Shown piece by piece: positions 33,421-42,072 of a DNA stretch of 64,000 nt. Below the pieces are notes generated by a model. The model was given only the letters and a program-made list of their open reading frames with translations, was not told the origin of the DNA and made no database searches. Numbering within the stretch: position 1 is the first letter of the stretch; each line of letters opens with the position of its first letter. This stretch comes from Clostridium aciditolerans (GTDB lineage: Bacteria; Bacillota; Clostridia; Clostridiales; Clostridiaceae), in contig NZ_JAEEGB010000004.1 in the NCBI RefSeq assembly GCF_016316925.1, forward strand, positions 1 to 64,000. The letters are read 5' to 3'. The translations under genes and the position numbers were made by a program.

Positions 33421-34192
33421 AATAAAAAAATACCCTGTAGTTAAATACGACAAGTATGAAAAAGAAAGTAGCTCAGAAAGTATGATTTATGAATACCCCT
33501 TAAGTTTATTCATAAATGAAAAACATATAGCCACACTATTATGCACGCCTGAAAAATTAGACGCTTTGGTTTGGGGATTTTTAAGAACTCAAGGAATAAT
33601 TTCTAATACGGATGAAGTAGAAAGTTTTATATTAGATGAAAAAAACGGGATAGCTAAGATAAGATTGAATGCTAATAGCGATAAACAATCAAGGCAACTA
33701 CTGCCGGTAGGTTTTAATGAAGAAGATAGAGCAGATTTTTTTTCCGATTTAATTGAATCATTAAATTGTAAAGTTGTAGAAGATCAATGTTTTTCAATTG
33801 ATGTTTCAAAAGTTTACGAATTAATGGATGAGAATTTGTCATACTCTGAGGCTTTCAAGCAAACAGGAGGAGCGCATTGTGTAGCTTTATCAGATGGGGA
33901 AAAAATAATTGTGATTTGTGAAGATGTAGCACGGCATAATGCTATGGACAAAGCAATTGGAGAGGCACTTATGCGAAATATATCGCTAAATGGTAAGATT
34001 ATTTTCATAAGTGGCAGAGTGTCTTTTGAGATGATATTAAAAGTTGCTAGGTTTGGATTGCCAATAGTTATTTCAAAGTCTGCACCAACTAGTCTTTCAA
34101 TAGAACTTGCACAAAAGTTAAATATAACATTAGCTGGGTTTGTAAGAGGAGAAAAAATGAAAATTTATACATGTCCTTATAGGATAAAATAA
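33413..34192 (+). CDS. fdhD: Formate dehydrogenase accessory sulfurtransferase FdhD
   Basis: FdhD delivers sulfur from a cysteine desulfurase to the bis-MGD cofactor to activate formate dehydrogenase. The 259-residue product has YEYPLSLFINEKHIATLLCT, TPEKLDALVWGFLRTQGII, QTGGAHCVALSD, EDVARHNAMDKAIGEAL and FISGRVSFEMILKVARFGLP, all conserved in the family. Only one Cys is seen in the TGGAHC loop. TTG at 33413 has a well-spaced GGGAGGA, so an upstream ATG at 33374 is rejected. Confidence 0.94.
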   Translation: MIKIKKYPVVKYDKYEKESSSESMIYEYPLSLFINEKHIATLLCTPEKLDALVWGFLRTQGIISNTDEVESFILDEKNGIAKIRLNANSDKQSRQLLPVGFNEEDRADFFSDLIESLNCKVVEDQCFSIDVSKVYELMDENLSYSEAFKQTGGAHCVALSDGEKIIVICEDVARHNAMDKAIGEALMRNISLNGKIIFISGRVSFEMILKVARFGLPIVISKSAPTSLSIELAQKLNITLAGFVRGEKMKIYTCPYRIK

Positions 34193-34261
34193 TTATTAAA
34201 GTTTAAAATAGGGTTTTATTAATGATATAGGTTTGGGATTTAAAGGTTTTGGGTTTTAAAT

Positions 34262-34285
34262 AGGTTTTAGGTTTTAGGTTTTAGG
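34262..34285. repeat. Short AGGTTTT heptamer repeat
   Basis: Three exact AGGTTTT units plus a partial one lie in a G/T-only stretch that also contains several GGGTTTT and GGTTTTGGG variants (34208-34290), between fdhD and the hyt operon. It resembles a telomere-like microsatellite. Confidence 0.8.
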
Positions 34286-34348
34286 GATAGGCGGGATAAT
34301 TATTGTTATTCTGTTTATATAAATTTGCAATAAGAGGGGGATTTATTT

Positions 34349-34837
34349 ATGCAAGCGGCACAAAAACAAGAATTACACGAAGACAGCTTGTGTGCGAGGG
34401 ACGTAATAGAAAAATATCCTAGGGAACAGAGATTTACTCTGGCAATACTTCAGGATATACAAAGAAAGTATAAGTATATACCAAGAGAAGCATTAGAAGC
34501 TCTAGCAGAATATTTAGAAATACCTGTAAGTAAATTATACGGTATGGCAACTTTCTATAAAGCTTTAAGTTTAACACCAAAAGGAAAATATATTGTAACT
34601 GTATGTGATGGAACTGCTTGTCACGTTGCAGGCTCAATGGTTGCGCTTGACGAAATTGAAAAATGTTTGGGCATTAAAGCAGGACAAACTACAGAAGATC
34701 TTAAATTCTCAATAAATACTGTTAACTGCATAGGATGTTGCGCTATAGCACCTGTAATGATGATTAATGAAAGATACTATGGTAACTTAACGCCTAAAAT
34801 GGTAAAAGAAATTCTTGATGAATATAGAGGTGAATAG
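34349..34837 (+). CDS. hytC: Bifurcating hydrogenase/FDH complex subunit, NuoE-like (HytC)
   Basis: The 162 residues have a helical N-terminus and a thioredoxin-like 2Fe-2S domain with Cys86, 91, 127 and 131 (CDGTAC and CIGCC), as in NuoE/HndA. In NADP-dependent electron-bifurcating hydrogenases this subunit passes electrons next to the flavin subunit. AGAGGGGG precedes the ATG. Gene order matches the hytCBDE1AE2 operon of gas-fermenting clostridia. Confidence 0.88.
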   Translation: MQAAQKQELHEDSLCARDVIEKYPREQRFTLAILQDIQRKYKYIPREALEALAEYLEIPVSKLYGMATFYKALSLTPKGKYIVTVCDGTACHVAGSMVALDEIEKCLGIKAGQTTEDLKFSINTVNCIGCCAIAPVMMINERYYGNLTPKMVKEILDEYRGE

Positions 34838-34839
34838 TG

Positions 34840-36645
34840 ATGAGTGTAAAGAAAACTATTTATGTATGTTGTGGAACAGGTTGCTTAGCTAGAAATAGTG
34901 CGGAGTTATATGAGGAGCTTAGGAAGAAAGTAGCTGAATTAGGAGCAGCAGCTTCTGTAGAAGCAGAATATGAATTTAAAGCTACAGGTTGTGATGGACT
35001 TTGTGAAAAGGGGCCAGTAGTAAAGATTCAACCTGATGATATTGCTTACTTTAAAGTAAAAATTGAAGATGCACAAGAAATTGTAGAAAAGACAATAATG
35101 AATGGCGAGGTTATCGATAGGCTTCTTTACTTTGAAACTTCAACAAAGCAAAGATTAAGACACCATAGAGAAAGTGAATTCTGCAAAAGACAGATGAAAA
35201 TAGCACTTAGAAATGTGGGGGAAATAGATCCTGTTGTTTTTGAAGATTATCTAGAAAAGGATGGATATAAGGCTCTTCATAAAGTAATATTTGATATGAA
35301 AAAGGGCGATGTAATAGAAGAAGTAACTAAGTCAGGACTTAGAGGAAGAGGAGGCGCAGGCTTCCCGACAGGACGTAAGTGGAACACTGCTTTTAAAATA
35401 GATACTGCTCCTAAATATGTAGTATGTAATGGTGATGAAGGTGACCCTGGTGCTTTTATGGATAGAAGTATAATGGAAGGTGACCCTCATAGTGTTATAG
35501 AAGGTATGGCCATATGTGCTTATGCTATTGGAGCAAACCAAGGTTTTGCATATATAAGAGATGAATATGGACTAGCTATTGAAAATATGAAGCTAGCAAT
35601 AAAACAAGCAAGGGAAAAAGGATATCTTGGCAAAAATATAATGAATAGTGGTTTTGATTTTGATATTGATATAGTAAGAGGTGGTGGAGCCTTCGTATGT
35701 GGAGAATCTACTGCACTATTATCCTCAATTGAAGGAAAAGTTGGAGAACCAAAAGCTAAGTATATCCATACTACTGAAAAAGGTTTATGGGGACAACCGA
35801 CCGTATTAAACAACGTAGAAACTTGGGCTAATATTCCAATAATAATTACTAAAGGTGGAGACTGGTATAGTTCAATAGGAACTATGAAAGATAGTAAAGG
35901 TACAAAAGCCTTCTCACTAGTTGGTAAGGTTAAAAATACTGGATTGGTAGAAGTTCCTATGGGAACTACTCTTAGAGAGATAATATATGATATAGGAGGC
36001 GGAGTATTAAATGACAGAAAGTTTAAAGCTGTTCAAATAGGAGGGCCTTCTGGTGGATGTCTACCTGAAGAATACTTGGACCTACAAGTAGACTATGATA
36101 CTCTAGTAAAAGCTGACTCTATGATGGGCTCTGGTGGTATGATCGTTATGGATGACAGAACTTGTATGGTAGACGTTGTAAGATACTATCTTAACTTCCT
36201 TGCTGAAGAGTCCTGCGGAAAATGCGTTCCATGTAGAGAAGGCGTAAAGAGAATGCTAGAAATATTAACTGATATTTGTGAAGGAAGAGGTAGAGAAGGA
36301 GATATAGAAGAGCTTGAAAAAATTTGTAAAACTGTAGGTAGTGCAGCTTTATGCGGACTTGGAAAGAGTGCGCCAAATCCAGTAAGAGCATCTATAAGAT
36401 ATTTTAGAGATGAATTTGAAGAGCATATAAAAAATAAGAGATGTCGTGCAGGAGTATGTAAGGAACTTACAACATTTATTATAGATGAAGATAAATGTGT
36501 TGGTTGTGATATATGCAAAAAGAACTGTCCTGTAGATGTCATTGCAGGAGAAGTTAAGAAACCTCATACAATTGATACTGAGAAGTGTGTAAGATGCGGT
36601 AACTGTATGAACATTTGTAAGTTTAATGCAGTTAAAGTTAAATAG
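34840..36645 (+). CDS. hytB: Bifurcating hydrogenase flavin subunit, NuoF-like (HytB)
   Basis: The 601-residue subunit should bind FMN and NADP(H) and be the site of electron bifurcation. It has an N-terminal thioredoxin-like 2Fe-2S domain (CCGTGCLA...CDGLC), a NuoF core with GLRGRGGAGFPTGRKW, CNGDEGDPGAFMDRS and ESTALLSSIEG, the 4Fe-4S site SCGKCVPCREG, and two C-terminal ferredoxin motifs (CVGCDICKKNCP, CVRCGNCMNIC). ATG 34840 fits the GAGGTGA RBS better than GTG 34837. Its start abuts hytC's stop. Confidence 0.92.
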   Translation: MSVKKTIYVCCGTGCLARNSAELYEELRKKVAELGAAASVEAEYEFKATGCDGLCEKGPVVKIQPDDIAYFKVKIEDAQEIVEKTIMNGEVIDRLLYFETSTKQRLRHHRESEFCKRQMKIALRNVGEIDPVVFEDYLEKDGYKALHKVIFDMKKGDVIEEVTKSGLRGRGGAGFPTGRKWNTAFKIDTAPKYVVCNGDEGDPGAFMDRSIMEGDPHSVIEGMAICAYAIGANQGFAYIRDEYGLAIENMKLAIKQAREKGYLGKNIMNSGFDFDIDIVRGGGAFVCGESTALLSSIEGKVGEPKAKYIHTTEKGLWGQPTVLNNVETWANIPIIITKGGDWYSSIGTMKDSKGTKAFSLVGKVKNTGLVEVPMGTTLREIIYDIGGGVLNDRKFKAVQIGGPSGGCLPEEYLDLQVDYDTLVKADSMMGSGGMIVMDDRTCMVDVVRYYLNFLAEESCGKCVPCREGVKRMLEILTDICEGRGREGDIEELEKICKTVGSAALCGLGKSAPNPVRASIRYFRDEFEEHIKNKRCRAGVCKELTTFIIDEDKCVGCDICKKNCPVDVIAGEVKKPHTIDTEKCVRCGNCMNICKFNAVKVK

Positions 36646-36656
36646 GGGGTGTTGCT

Positions 36657-37415
36657 ATGAAAATTATAATTGATGGGAAAGTATGTGAAGCAGAACGTGG
36701 TGAATATATACTACAAGTAGCAAGAAGAAATAATATATATATACCTACATTATGTCATAGTGATGCTCTTTCAGGACTTGGAAGCTGCAGACTATGTGTA
36801 GTTGAGATAATAGACAGGGGATGGTCCAAGGTTGTAACTTCTTGCATATTCCCTATTACAAAGGAAGTTGAAGTAGTAACTAATTCTAAAAAGATAAGAG
36901 ATATAAGAAAAGATTTAGTTATGCTTCTTCAAGCTAGATGCCCTGAGAATGAAGAACTTAAAAAAATGGCAGAAGAATTTGGAGTTGAAGAAGATAGGGT
37001 AAATAGATTTAAATTAGATCTAAGTGAAAATTGTGTGCTTTGCGGACTCTGTGCAAGAGCTTGTGAGGAAATGGGAACAGGTGCGATAGCTACAGTTGAT
37101 AGGGGTATTTTCAAAAAGGTTTCTACACCTTTTGAGGATCCATCACCAGAATGTATAGGTTGTGCTGCTTGTGTAAATGTGTGCCCAACTAATGCAATAA
37201 AGATGGTAGACAAAGATGGTGAAAGAGAAATATGGGGTAAAAAATTAAAATTACAAGCATGTGAAGAGTGTGGTAAAGAATTTGCTACTGTAGATCATGT
37301 AAAATTTGCATTTGCAAAGGCAGGCAGAAAACTAGAGAAGGTACTTTGTGAAGAATGTAGGAGAAAGGCAAGTCTTGAGAATATAAAAAATGTTTTCGAA
37401 GGTTTAGAGCTGTAG
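36657..37415 (+). CDS. hytD: Bifurcating hydrogenase iron-sulfur subunit, NuoG N-terminus-like (HytD)
   Basis: The 252-residue protein has a plant-type 2Fe-2S domain (TLCHSDALSGLGSCRLCVVE), a NuoG-like His/Cys 4Fe-4S region, and two 4Fe-4S ferredoxin motifs (CVLCGLCARAC, CIGCAACVNVCP). It ends with a Cys-X2-Cys pair region (CEECGKEF...CEECRRK) that could bind zinc. It relays electrons between the flavin subunit and the hydrogenase/FDH. The RBS is GGGGGTG. Confidence 0.88.
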   Translation: MKIIIDGKVCEAERGEYILQVARRNNIYIPTLCHSDALSGLGSCRLCVVEIIDRGWSKVVTSCIFPITKEVEVVTNSKKIRDIRKDLVMLLQARCPENEELKKMAEEFGVEEDRVNRFKLDLSENCVLCGLCARACEEMGTGAIATVDRGIFKKVSTPFEDPSPECIGCAACVNVCPTNAIKMVDKDGEREIWGKKLKLQACEECGKEFATVDHVKFAFAKAGRKLEKVLCEECRRKASLENIKNVFEGLEL

Positions 37416-37468
37416 CATAAAGCTTTTTAGAATTAAGAATTGGAAATTAATGAAGGGTGGTAAGTTAA

Positions 37469-38023
37469 ATGAGACCAGATCTTAACTCTTTTGTAATAGG
37501 AGACCCAAATAAGTGTATTGGATGTAGATCCTGTGAAGTAGCTTGTGCGGCAGCTCATAGAGAAAATAATACAGGTGCAACAATTGGCACTATAGATACT
37601 CCTATAATACCAAGATTATTTTTTATAAAAAATAAAAATGCAGCTATGGAAGTTCAGTGCAGGCATTGTGAGGATGCTCCTTGTGCAAATTCATGTCCTT
37701 CTGGTGCAATAACTCAGGTGAACGGAGCTATAACTATAGATGATAAAGTTTGTATAGGTTGTAAGACCTGCAGCTTAGTATGCCCAGTGGGTGCAATTGA
37801 TTTATTGCCTAGATATGTAGGATCAGTAGTAAATGGTGGAATTGATAGAAAGTTAACTATAATGGCGTATAAGTGTGACATGTGTAAAGAGGTTGGTGGC
37901 ACACCAAATTGCATTAAAGCATGTCCAAAAGATGCTTTAAAAGTAGCTACTCCTAAAGAGGATAAGACAGATCGTAATGTTAAAGCGGTTTTAGAATTGC
38001 TTAACATTAACAAAAATCTTTAG
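37469..38023 (+). CDS. hytE1: Polyferredoxin subunit of the hydrogenase/FDH complex (HytE1)
   Basis: A 184-residue HycB-like four-cluster ferredoxin with CIGCRSCEVACA, CRHCEDAPCANSCP, CIGCKTCSLVCP and CDMCKEVGGTPNCIKACP. Such proteins wire the formate dehydrogenase to the hydrogenase. It is a paralog of the protein at 39448. The RBS is AGGGTGG; it follows a 53-nt gap with AGAATTAAGAATTGGAAATT, resembling a clostridial repeat fragment. Confidence 0.85.
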   Translation: MRPDLNSFVIGDPNKCIGCRSCEVACAAAHRENNTGATIGTIDTPIIPRLFFIKNKNAAMEVQCRHCEDAPCANSCPSGAITQVNGAITIDDKVCIGCKTCSLVCPVGAIDLLPRYVGSVVNGGIDRKLTIMAYKCDMCKEVGGTPNCIKACPKDALKVATPKEDKTDRNVKAVLELLNINKNL

Positions 38024-38058
38024 GTTATAAAAATCCATGAAAGAAAGGGATGTTAGAG

Positions 38059-39444
38059 ATGTCAACAAATACTGCCATGATAAATATAGATAAAGAATTA
38101 TGTACAGGTTGCAGACGTTGTTCAGAAGTTTGCCCTGTTGACGCAATAGAAGGCAAGGATGGGGAGCCTCAGGAAATAAATATAGATAAATGCGTTATGT
38201 GTGGACAGTGTGTACAGATTTGTAAAGGCTACGCTCCTATGTATGAAGAAATTCCGACACCTATAAGCAAAAAGCTTTATGACAGAGGAATGTTAAAAAG
38301 TGTAAAGGAACCTATATTTGCAGCCTACAATAAAGGACATGTAAGAGAAGTTAGTGATTTATTGCAAAATAAAGATGTGTTTAAAGTTGTACAATGTGCG
38401 CCAGCAGTAAGAGTAGGATTAGCTGAAGATTTTGGATTAGAGCTTGGAACACTTACTCCAGGAAAGCTGGCAGCAGCACTTCGTAGATTGGGATTTGACA
38501 GAGTATATGATACAAACTTTACTGCAGATTTAACTATAATGGAAGAAGGTACTGAGCTTATAAAAAGGGTAACGGAAGGTGGAACTTTACCAATGTTTAC
38601 ATCCTGTTGTCCTGCATGGGTTAAATATGTAGAGCAGACATATCCAGAACTTATTGCGCATCTTTCAACTTGTAAATCTCCACAGCAGATGGCTGGAGCG
38701 GTATTTAAAACTTATGGTGCAAGAATTAACAATGTAAAACCAGCTGAAATGTATAGTGTATCTGTTATGCCATGTACATGTAAACCTTTTGAAGCAAACA
38801 GAGAGGAAATGAATGATAGTGGATATAGGGACGTAGATGTTGCTATAACTACAAGGGAACTAGCTCAATTGATAAAAGATAAAGCTATCGACTTCCACAG
38901 CTTACCAGAGGAAGAATTTGATAATCCATTAGGAAACTATTCTGGTGCAGGCACTATATTTGGTTTAACTGGAGGAGTTATGGAAGCGGCTCTTAGAACA
39001 GGATATGAACTTATAACTAAGCAGTCAATTCCAAGTGTAGATCTTACTGCTGTAAGAGGCGGAGAAGGCTTTAGAACAGCAGAAGTAGAGGTTGGTGACT
39101 TAAAATTAAAGGTTGGAGTGGTTTCAGGATTAAAGCATGTTGAACCTTTAATGGAAAAAATAAAGACTGGTGAATGTGATTTGCATTTTGTAGAAGTAAT
39201 GACCTGCCCAGAAGGATGTATAAGTGGAGGCGGACAGCCAAAATTAATTTTCGATGAGGATAAGAGCACTGCTTATAATAATAGAAAAGCTGGACTTTAT
39301 AACCATGATGCAAATTTAGAGGTTAGAAAGTCACATGAAAATCCTGCTATAAAGGAGATATATGATGAATTTTTAGGAGAGCCTCTAGGACATAAGTCAC
39401 ATGAGCTCTTGCATACACATTATAAATCTAGAAAGGAGAATTAA
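38059..39444 (+). CDS. hytA: [FeFe]-hydrogenase catalytic subunit (HytA)
   Basis: The 461 residues carry two N-terminal 4Fe-4S motifs (CTGCRRCSEVCP, CVMCGQCVQIC) and a full H-cluster domain: L1 FTSCCPAWVKYVE, L2 MPCTCKPFEANRE and L3 EVMTCPEGCISGGGQP. L3 has Thr and Glu where MACPGGC is most common, but all cluster Cys are kept. It consumes or makes H2 with ferredoxin and NADPH through its partner subunits. ATG 38059 has AAAGG at better spacing than ATG 38050. Confidence 0.94.
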   Translation: MSTNTAMINIDKELCTGCRRCSEVCPVDAIEGKDGEPQEINIDKCVMCGQCVQICKGYAPMYEEIPTPISKKLYDRGMLKSVKEPIFAAYNKGHVREVSDLLQNKDVFKVVQCAPAVRVGLAEDFGLELGTLTPGKLAAALRRLGFDRVYDTNFTADLTIMEEGTELIKRVTEGGTLPMFTSCCPAWVKYVEQTYPELIAHLSTCKSPQQMAGAVFKTYGARINNVKPAEMYSVSVMPCTCKPFEANREEMNDSGYRDVDVAITTRELAQLIKDKAIDFHSLPEEEFDNPLGNYSGAGTIFGLTGGVMEAALRTGYELITKQSIPSVDLTAVRGGEGFRTAEVEVGDLKLKVGVVSGLKHVEPLMEKIKTGECDLHFVEVMTCPEGCISGGGQPKLIFDEDKSTAYNNRKAGLYNHDANLEVRKSHENPAIKEIYDEFLGEPLGHKSHELLHTHYKSRKEN

Positions 39445-39447
39445 TCA

Positions 39448-39972
39448 ATGTCTAATCGTTTTGTAGCAGCTGATCCAAATAAGTGTATTGGTTGCAGAAC
39501 TTGTGAAATAGCATGTGCCGTAGCGCATTCAGAACAAGATATTTTCACTGCTAAGACTGAAGATATTCAATTTCAACCTCGTCTAACAGTAATAAAGACT
39601 GCTAAAGTAAGTGCGCCCGTTCAATGCAGACAGTGCAAGGACGCACCATGTGCTAGCGTGTGTCCGGTAAATTGCATAAGCAATAAGGACGGATACATGC
39701 ATGTGGATGAGGCAGTTTGTATAGGATGTAAAACATGTATGGTGGCATGTCCTTATGGTCTTATTGATTTAGTTAGCCAGTATAAAGATGGGGAAAAGAT
39801 ATTACAAGAAAGATTCAGATATTCAGATGAAGGAGAAGTTCATACAGGCAAAGAAAAAATTATAGCAATTAAATGTGATCTTTGCAGCAATAGAGAAAAA
39901 GGACCAGCCTGTATAGATGTTTGTCCTACATCTGCTCTAAGAATTATTAACTATGAAGATATAGAAGAGTAA
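39448..39972 (+). CDS. hytE2: Polyferredoxin subunit of the hydrogenase/FDH complex (HytE2)
   Basis: The 174-residue HycB-like protein has four 4Fe-4S motifs: CIGCRTCEIACA, CRQCKDAPCASVCP, CIGCKTCMVACP and CDLCSNREKGPACIDVCP. It starts 4 nt after hytA with AAAGGAG, so it is the end of the six-gene operon. It is a paralog of HytE1; one may serve the FDH and the other the hydrogenase side, which is inference. Confidence 0.87.
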   Translation: MSNRFVAADPNKCIGCRTCEIACAVAHSEQDIFTAKTEDIQFQPRLTVIKTAKVSAPVQCRQCKDAPCASVCPVNCISNKDGYMHVDEAVCIGCKTCMVACPYGLIDLVSQYKDGEKILQERFRYSDEGEVHTGKEKIIAIKCDLCSNREKGPACIDVCPTSALRIINYEDIEE

Positions 39973-40030
39973 AATTGTATAGGGTTACTAAATTCAACAT
40001 TAACTTATACACTAAAATTTATTGGTAACA

Positions 40031-40226
40031 TTTTCAGAGGACAGAGTACAGAGGACAATTGACAGTGAAGGTGAGTTTTCTTCCTTACGTCTGAAAACTA
40101 ATTTATTTTTTTCAAGCTTGTTTTGCTAAAGCAAAACATCGCTAATAAATTTAAAGGTTTTTTGTAGTGTAACGTAAAAAAATCCTCATTCATTGTCCTC
40201 TGTCCACTGTCAATTGTCAATTATTT
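40031..40226. repeat. Imperfect palindromic intergenic repeat
   Basis: The two ends carry inverted AGAGGACA.../...TGTCCTCT sequences with GACAATTGACAGTG and CACTGTCAATTGTC, internal TTACGT/ACGTAA, then AATTTATT/AATAAATT, and a central TTTTGCTAAAGCAAAA. The whole 190 bp can fold on itself and has no coding frame. It resembles MITE-like palindromes scattered in clostridial genomes. Confidence 0.7.
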
Positions 40227-40303
40227 ATCCTCTCTCATACTATAAAGATTACCAAATTAAATCACAACATAATTCAACTTATGAGTTAGGTCCCCCTATA
40301 TTT

Positions 40304-41704
40304 TTAGCTAAAGCTATCTAAATCTATATTGAATTTAGCTATTTTTCTATATATTGTAGCTTTTCCTATTTTTAATAACTCAGCCGCCTTTATAGCATTA
40401 CCATTACAATAGGTGAGGGCATCTTTTATGCATTGTTCCTCAACAGCTTCTAATGGAATAATTTCTTTTCTAGATGGAGTAGTATCAGCTGGCTTATTTA
40501 CTGGAGTCTTTGTATGTAGGTGTTTGGAAGTTATCATAGTATCTTCACAAAGATAATATGATCGCTCAACCACATTTCTTAATTCTCTTATATTTCCGCA
40601 AAATTTATAAGTTTTTAGTTTCTCTATATAGGATGGGTCAATATATTTTGGATCGCAAGGATTTTTAGAGTTTAACTTATTTATATAATATTGAGCTAGA
40701 AGTTCTATATCTTCTTTGCGTTCTTCTAAAGGAATTAATTGAAGACTCATTACATTAAGCCTATAGTATAGATCACCTCTAAAATTTTTATTTTCTATTT
40801 CATCTGTCAAAGTTCTATTAGTAGCAGCTATTACTCTAACATCTACAGATTTTTCATATGTTCCACCAACTCTAGTAATTTTAAGATTATCCAATACTCT
40901 AAGGAGTTTGGATTGTATATCTAATGGAAGTTCGCCAATTTCATCCAAAAATATAGTTCCACCTTCCGCCAGTTCGAATTTTCCAGGGTATCCACCTTTA
41001 GAGGCACCTGTAAAAGCTCCTTTTTCATATCCAAAAAGCTCGCTTTCAACAAGTTCTCTAGGAATTGCCGCGCAGTTAACTGCCACAAAAGGACCGTTTT
41101 TTCTTGAACTAAAGTTATGGATGGACTGAGCAAATACTTCTTTTCCAGTACCACTATTTCCTTCTATTAATATATTACAGTTAGTTTTGGCTGCTTTTTT
41201 AGCAAGCTCTACTATTCCCTTCATTTTCTCGTTTTTTGTGAGTATATCGTCAAAAGTAAAAGAGGCCTTATACCCCACAACATTGTTTACCATTTTATGA
41301 AGATTTTTTGTATCTCTTAAGGATAAGACTAAACCAATAATTTTTCCCCTTAATCTTACTGGTATTATATTTGTTACACATCTTATTCTGCTGCCATTTA
41401 TATCAAAAATACAATCCTCGCTAAACTGTTTTTCACCAGTTAATAAGATAGTATGTAAAATATCTTCTTTTAGTATGTCATTCAGGTGAGTTTCATATAA
41501 AAATTCCTCTTTTATACCTAATATTTTAACAGCAGTAATATTAACTTTTTTAATTAAAAGATTCTCATCCGTAACGATTAATCCCTCATAAATAGATTCA
41601 AAAATGGCTTGTAATATAAAAGAAGATATGTCGTACTCTAATATGCTGTCCATATCAATTCTGCACATATCGCTGACGTCTTCAAAATAATCTGTTAACT
41701 CCAT
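40304..41704 (-). CDS. Sigma54-dependent transcriptional activator with PAS domain
   Basis: The 466-residue enhancer-binding protein has an N-terminal PAS sensor (about residues 25-130, with IYEGLIVTDENLLIKKVN), a central AAA+ domain with Walker A EGNSGTGKEVFAQSIH and the sigma54-contact loop GAFTGAS, Walker B GGTIFLDEIGELP, and a C-terminal Fis-type HTH (NGNAIKAAELLKIGKATIYR). The target is unknown; the adjacent hyt/fdh genes are an obvious candidate, but no clear -24/-12 GG-GC promoter was found before them. The RBS is GAGGGGG. Confidence 0.94.
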   Translation of the reverse strand: MELTDYFEDVSDMCRIDMDSILEYDISSFILQAIFESIYEGLIVTDENLLIKKVNITAVKILGIKEEFLYETHLNDILKEDILHTILLTGEKQFSEDCIFDINGSRIRCVTNIIPVRLRGKIIGLVLSLRDTKNLHKMVNNVVGYKASFTFDDILTKNEKMKGIVELAKKAAKTNCNILIEGNSGTGKEVFAQSIHNFSSRKNGPFVAVNCAAIPRELVESELFGYEKGAFTGASKGGYPGKFELAEGGTIFLDEIGELPLDIQSKLLRVLDNLKITRVGGTYEKSVDVRVIAATNRTLTDEIENKNFRGDLYYRLNVMSLQLIPLEERKEDIELLAQYYINKLNSKNPCDPKYIDPSYIEKLKTYKFCGNIRELRNVVERSYYLCEDTMITSKHLHTKTPVNKPADTTPSRKEIIPLEAVEEQCIKDALTYCNGNAIKAAELLKIGKATIYRKIAKFNIDLDSFS

Positions 41705-42072
41705 AATTTCTCCCCCTCTTATTATCTATAATTTAGTATATCACTTTTAAAAAATAAATTAAATAACAAAATGTTTCAAAATGATAATAATGGATAAATT
41801 TATCATTTTGAAACATTGCACTTCTCATTATGATAAAAATTAAATATGGAATATTTTATAATATGATAACAAATATTTTTAAAAATAAAAGGATTTAAAC
41901 AGTTTTTGTTGAATATTAAACATAGAAACGGTTTCCTTGTTATTTTTATTAATATTACATATATTTAATTATCTTTAAAATTTATGGTTGTTTTGGTAAA
42001 CTTAATATAATAAATATGTTATTTTTTCAATTTAGTCATATAATCTATAGACATTTTTAGGAGGAAACATTG
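41705..42072. promoter_or_regulatory. Divergent intergenic region with a 17-bp perfect inverted repeat
   Basis: ATGTTTCAAAATGATAA at 41771-41787 is repeated in inverted form at 41800-41816 with a 12-nt spacer, 65-110 bp upstream of the activator gene. A further ATTATGATAA follows near 41826. It may be an upstream activator sequence or an operator. The rest is AT-rich with no visible gene. Confidence 0.6.

Noticed and set aside
34262-34290. CRISPR-like repeat array
   Set aside because: Heptamer units are directly abutting with no spacers; it is a microsatellite.
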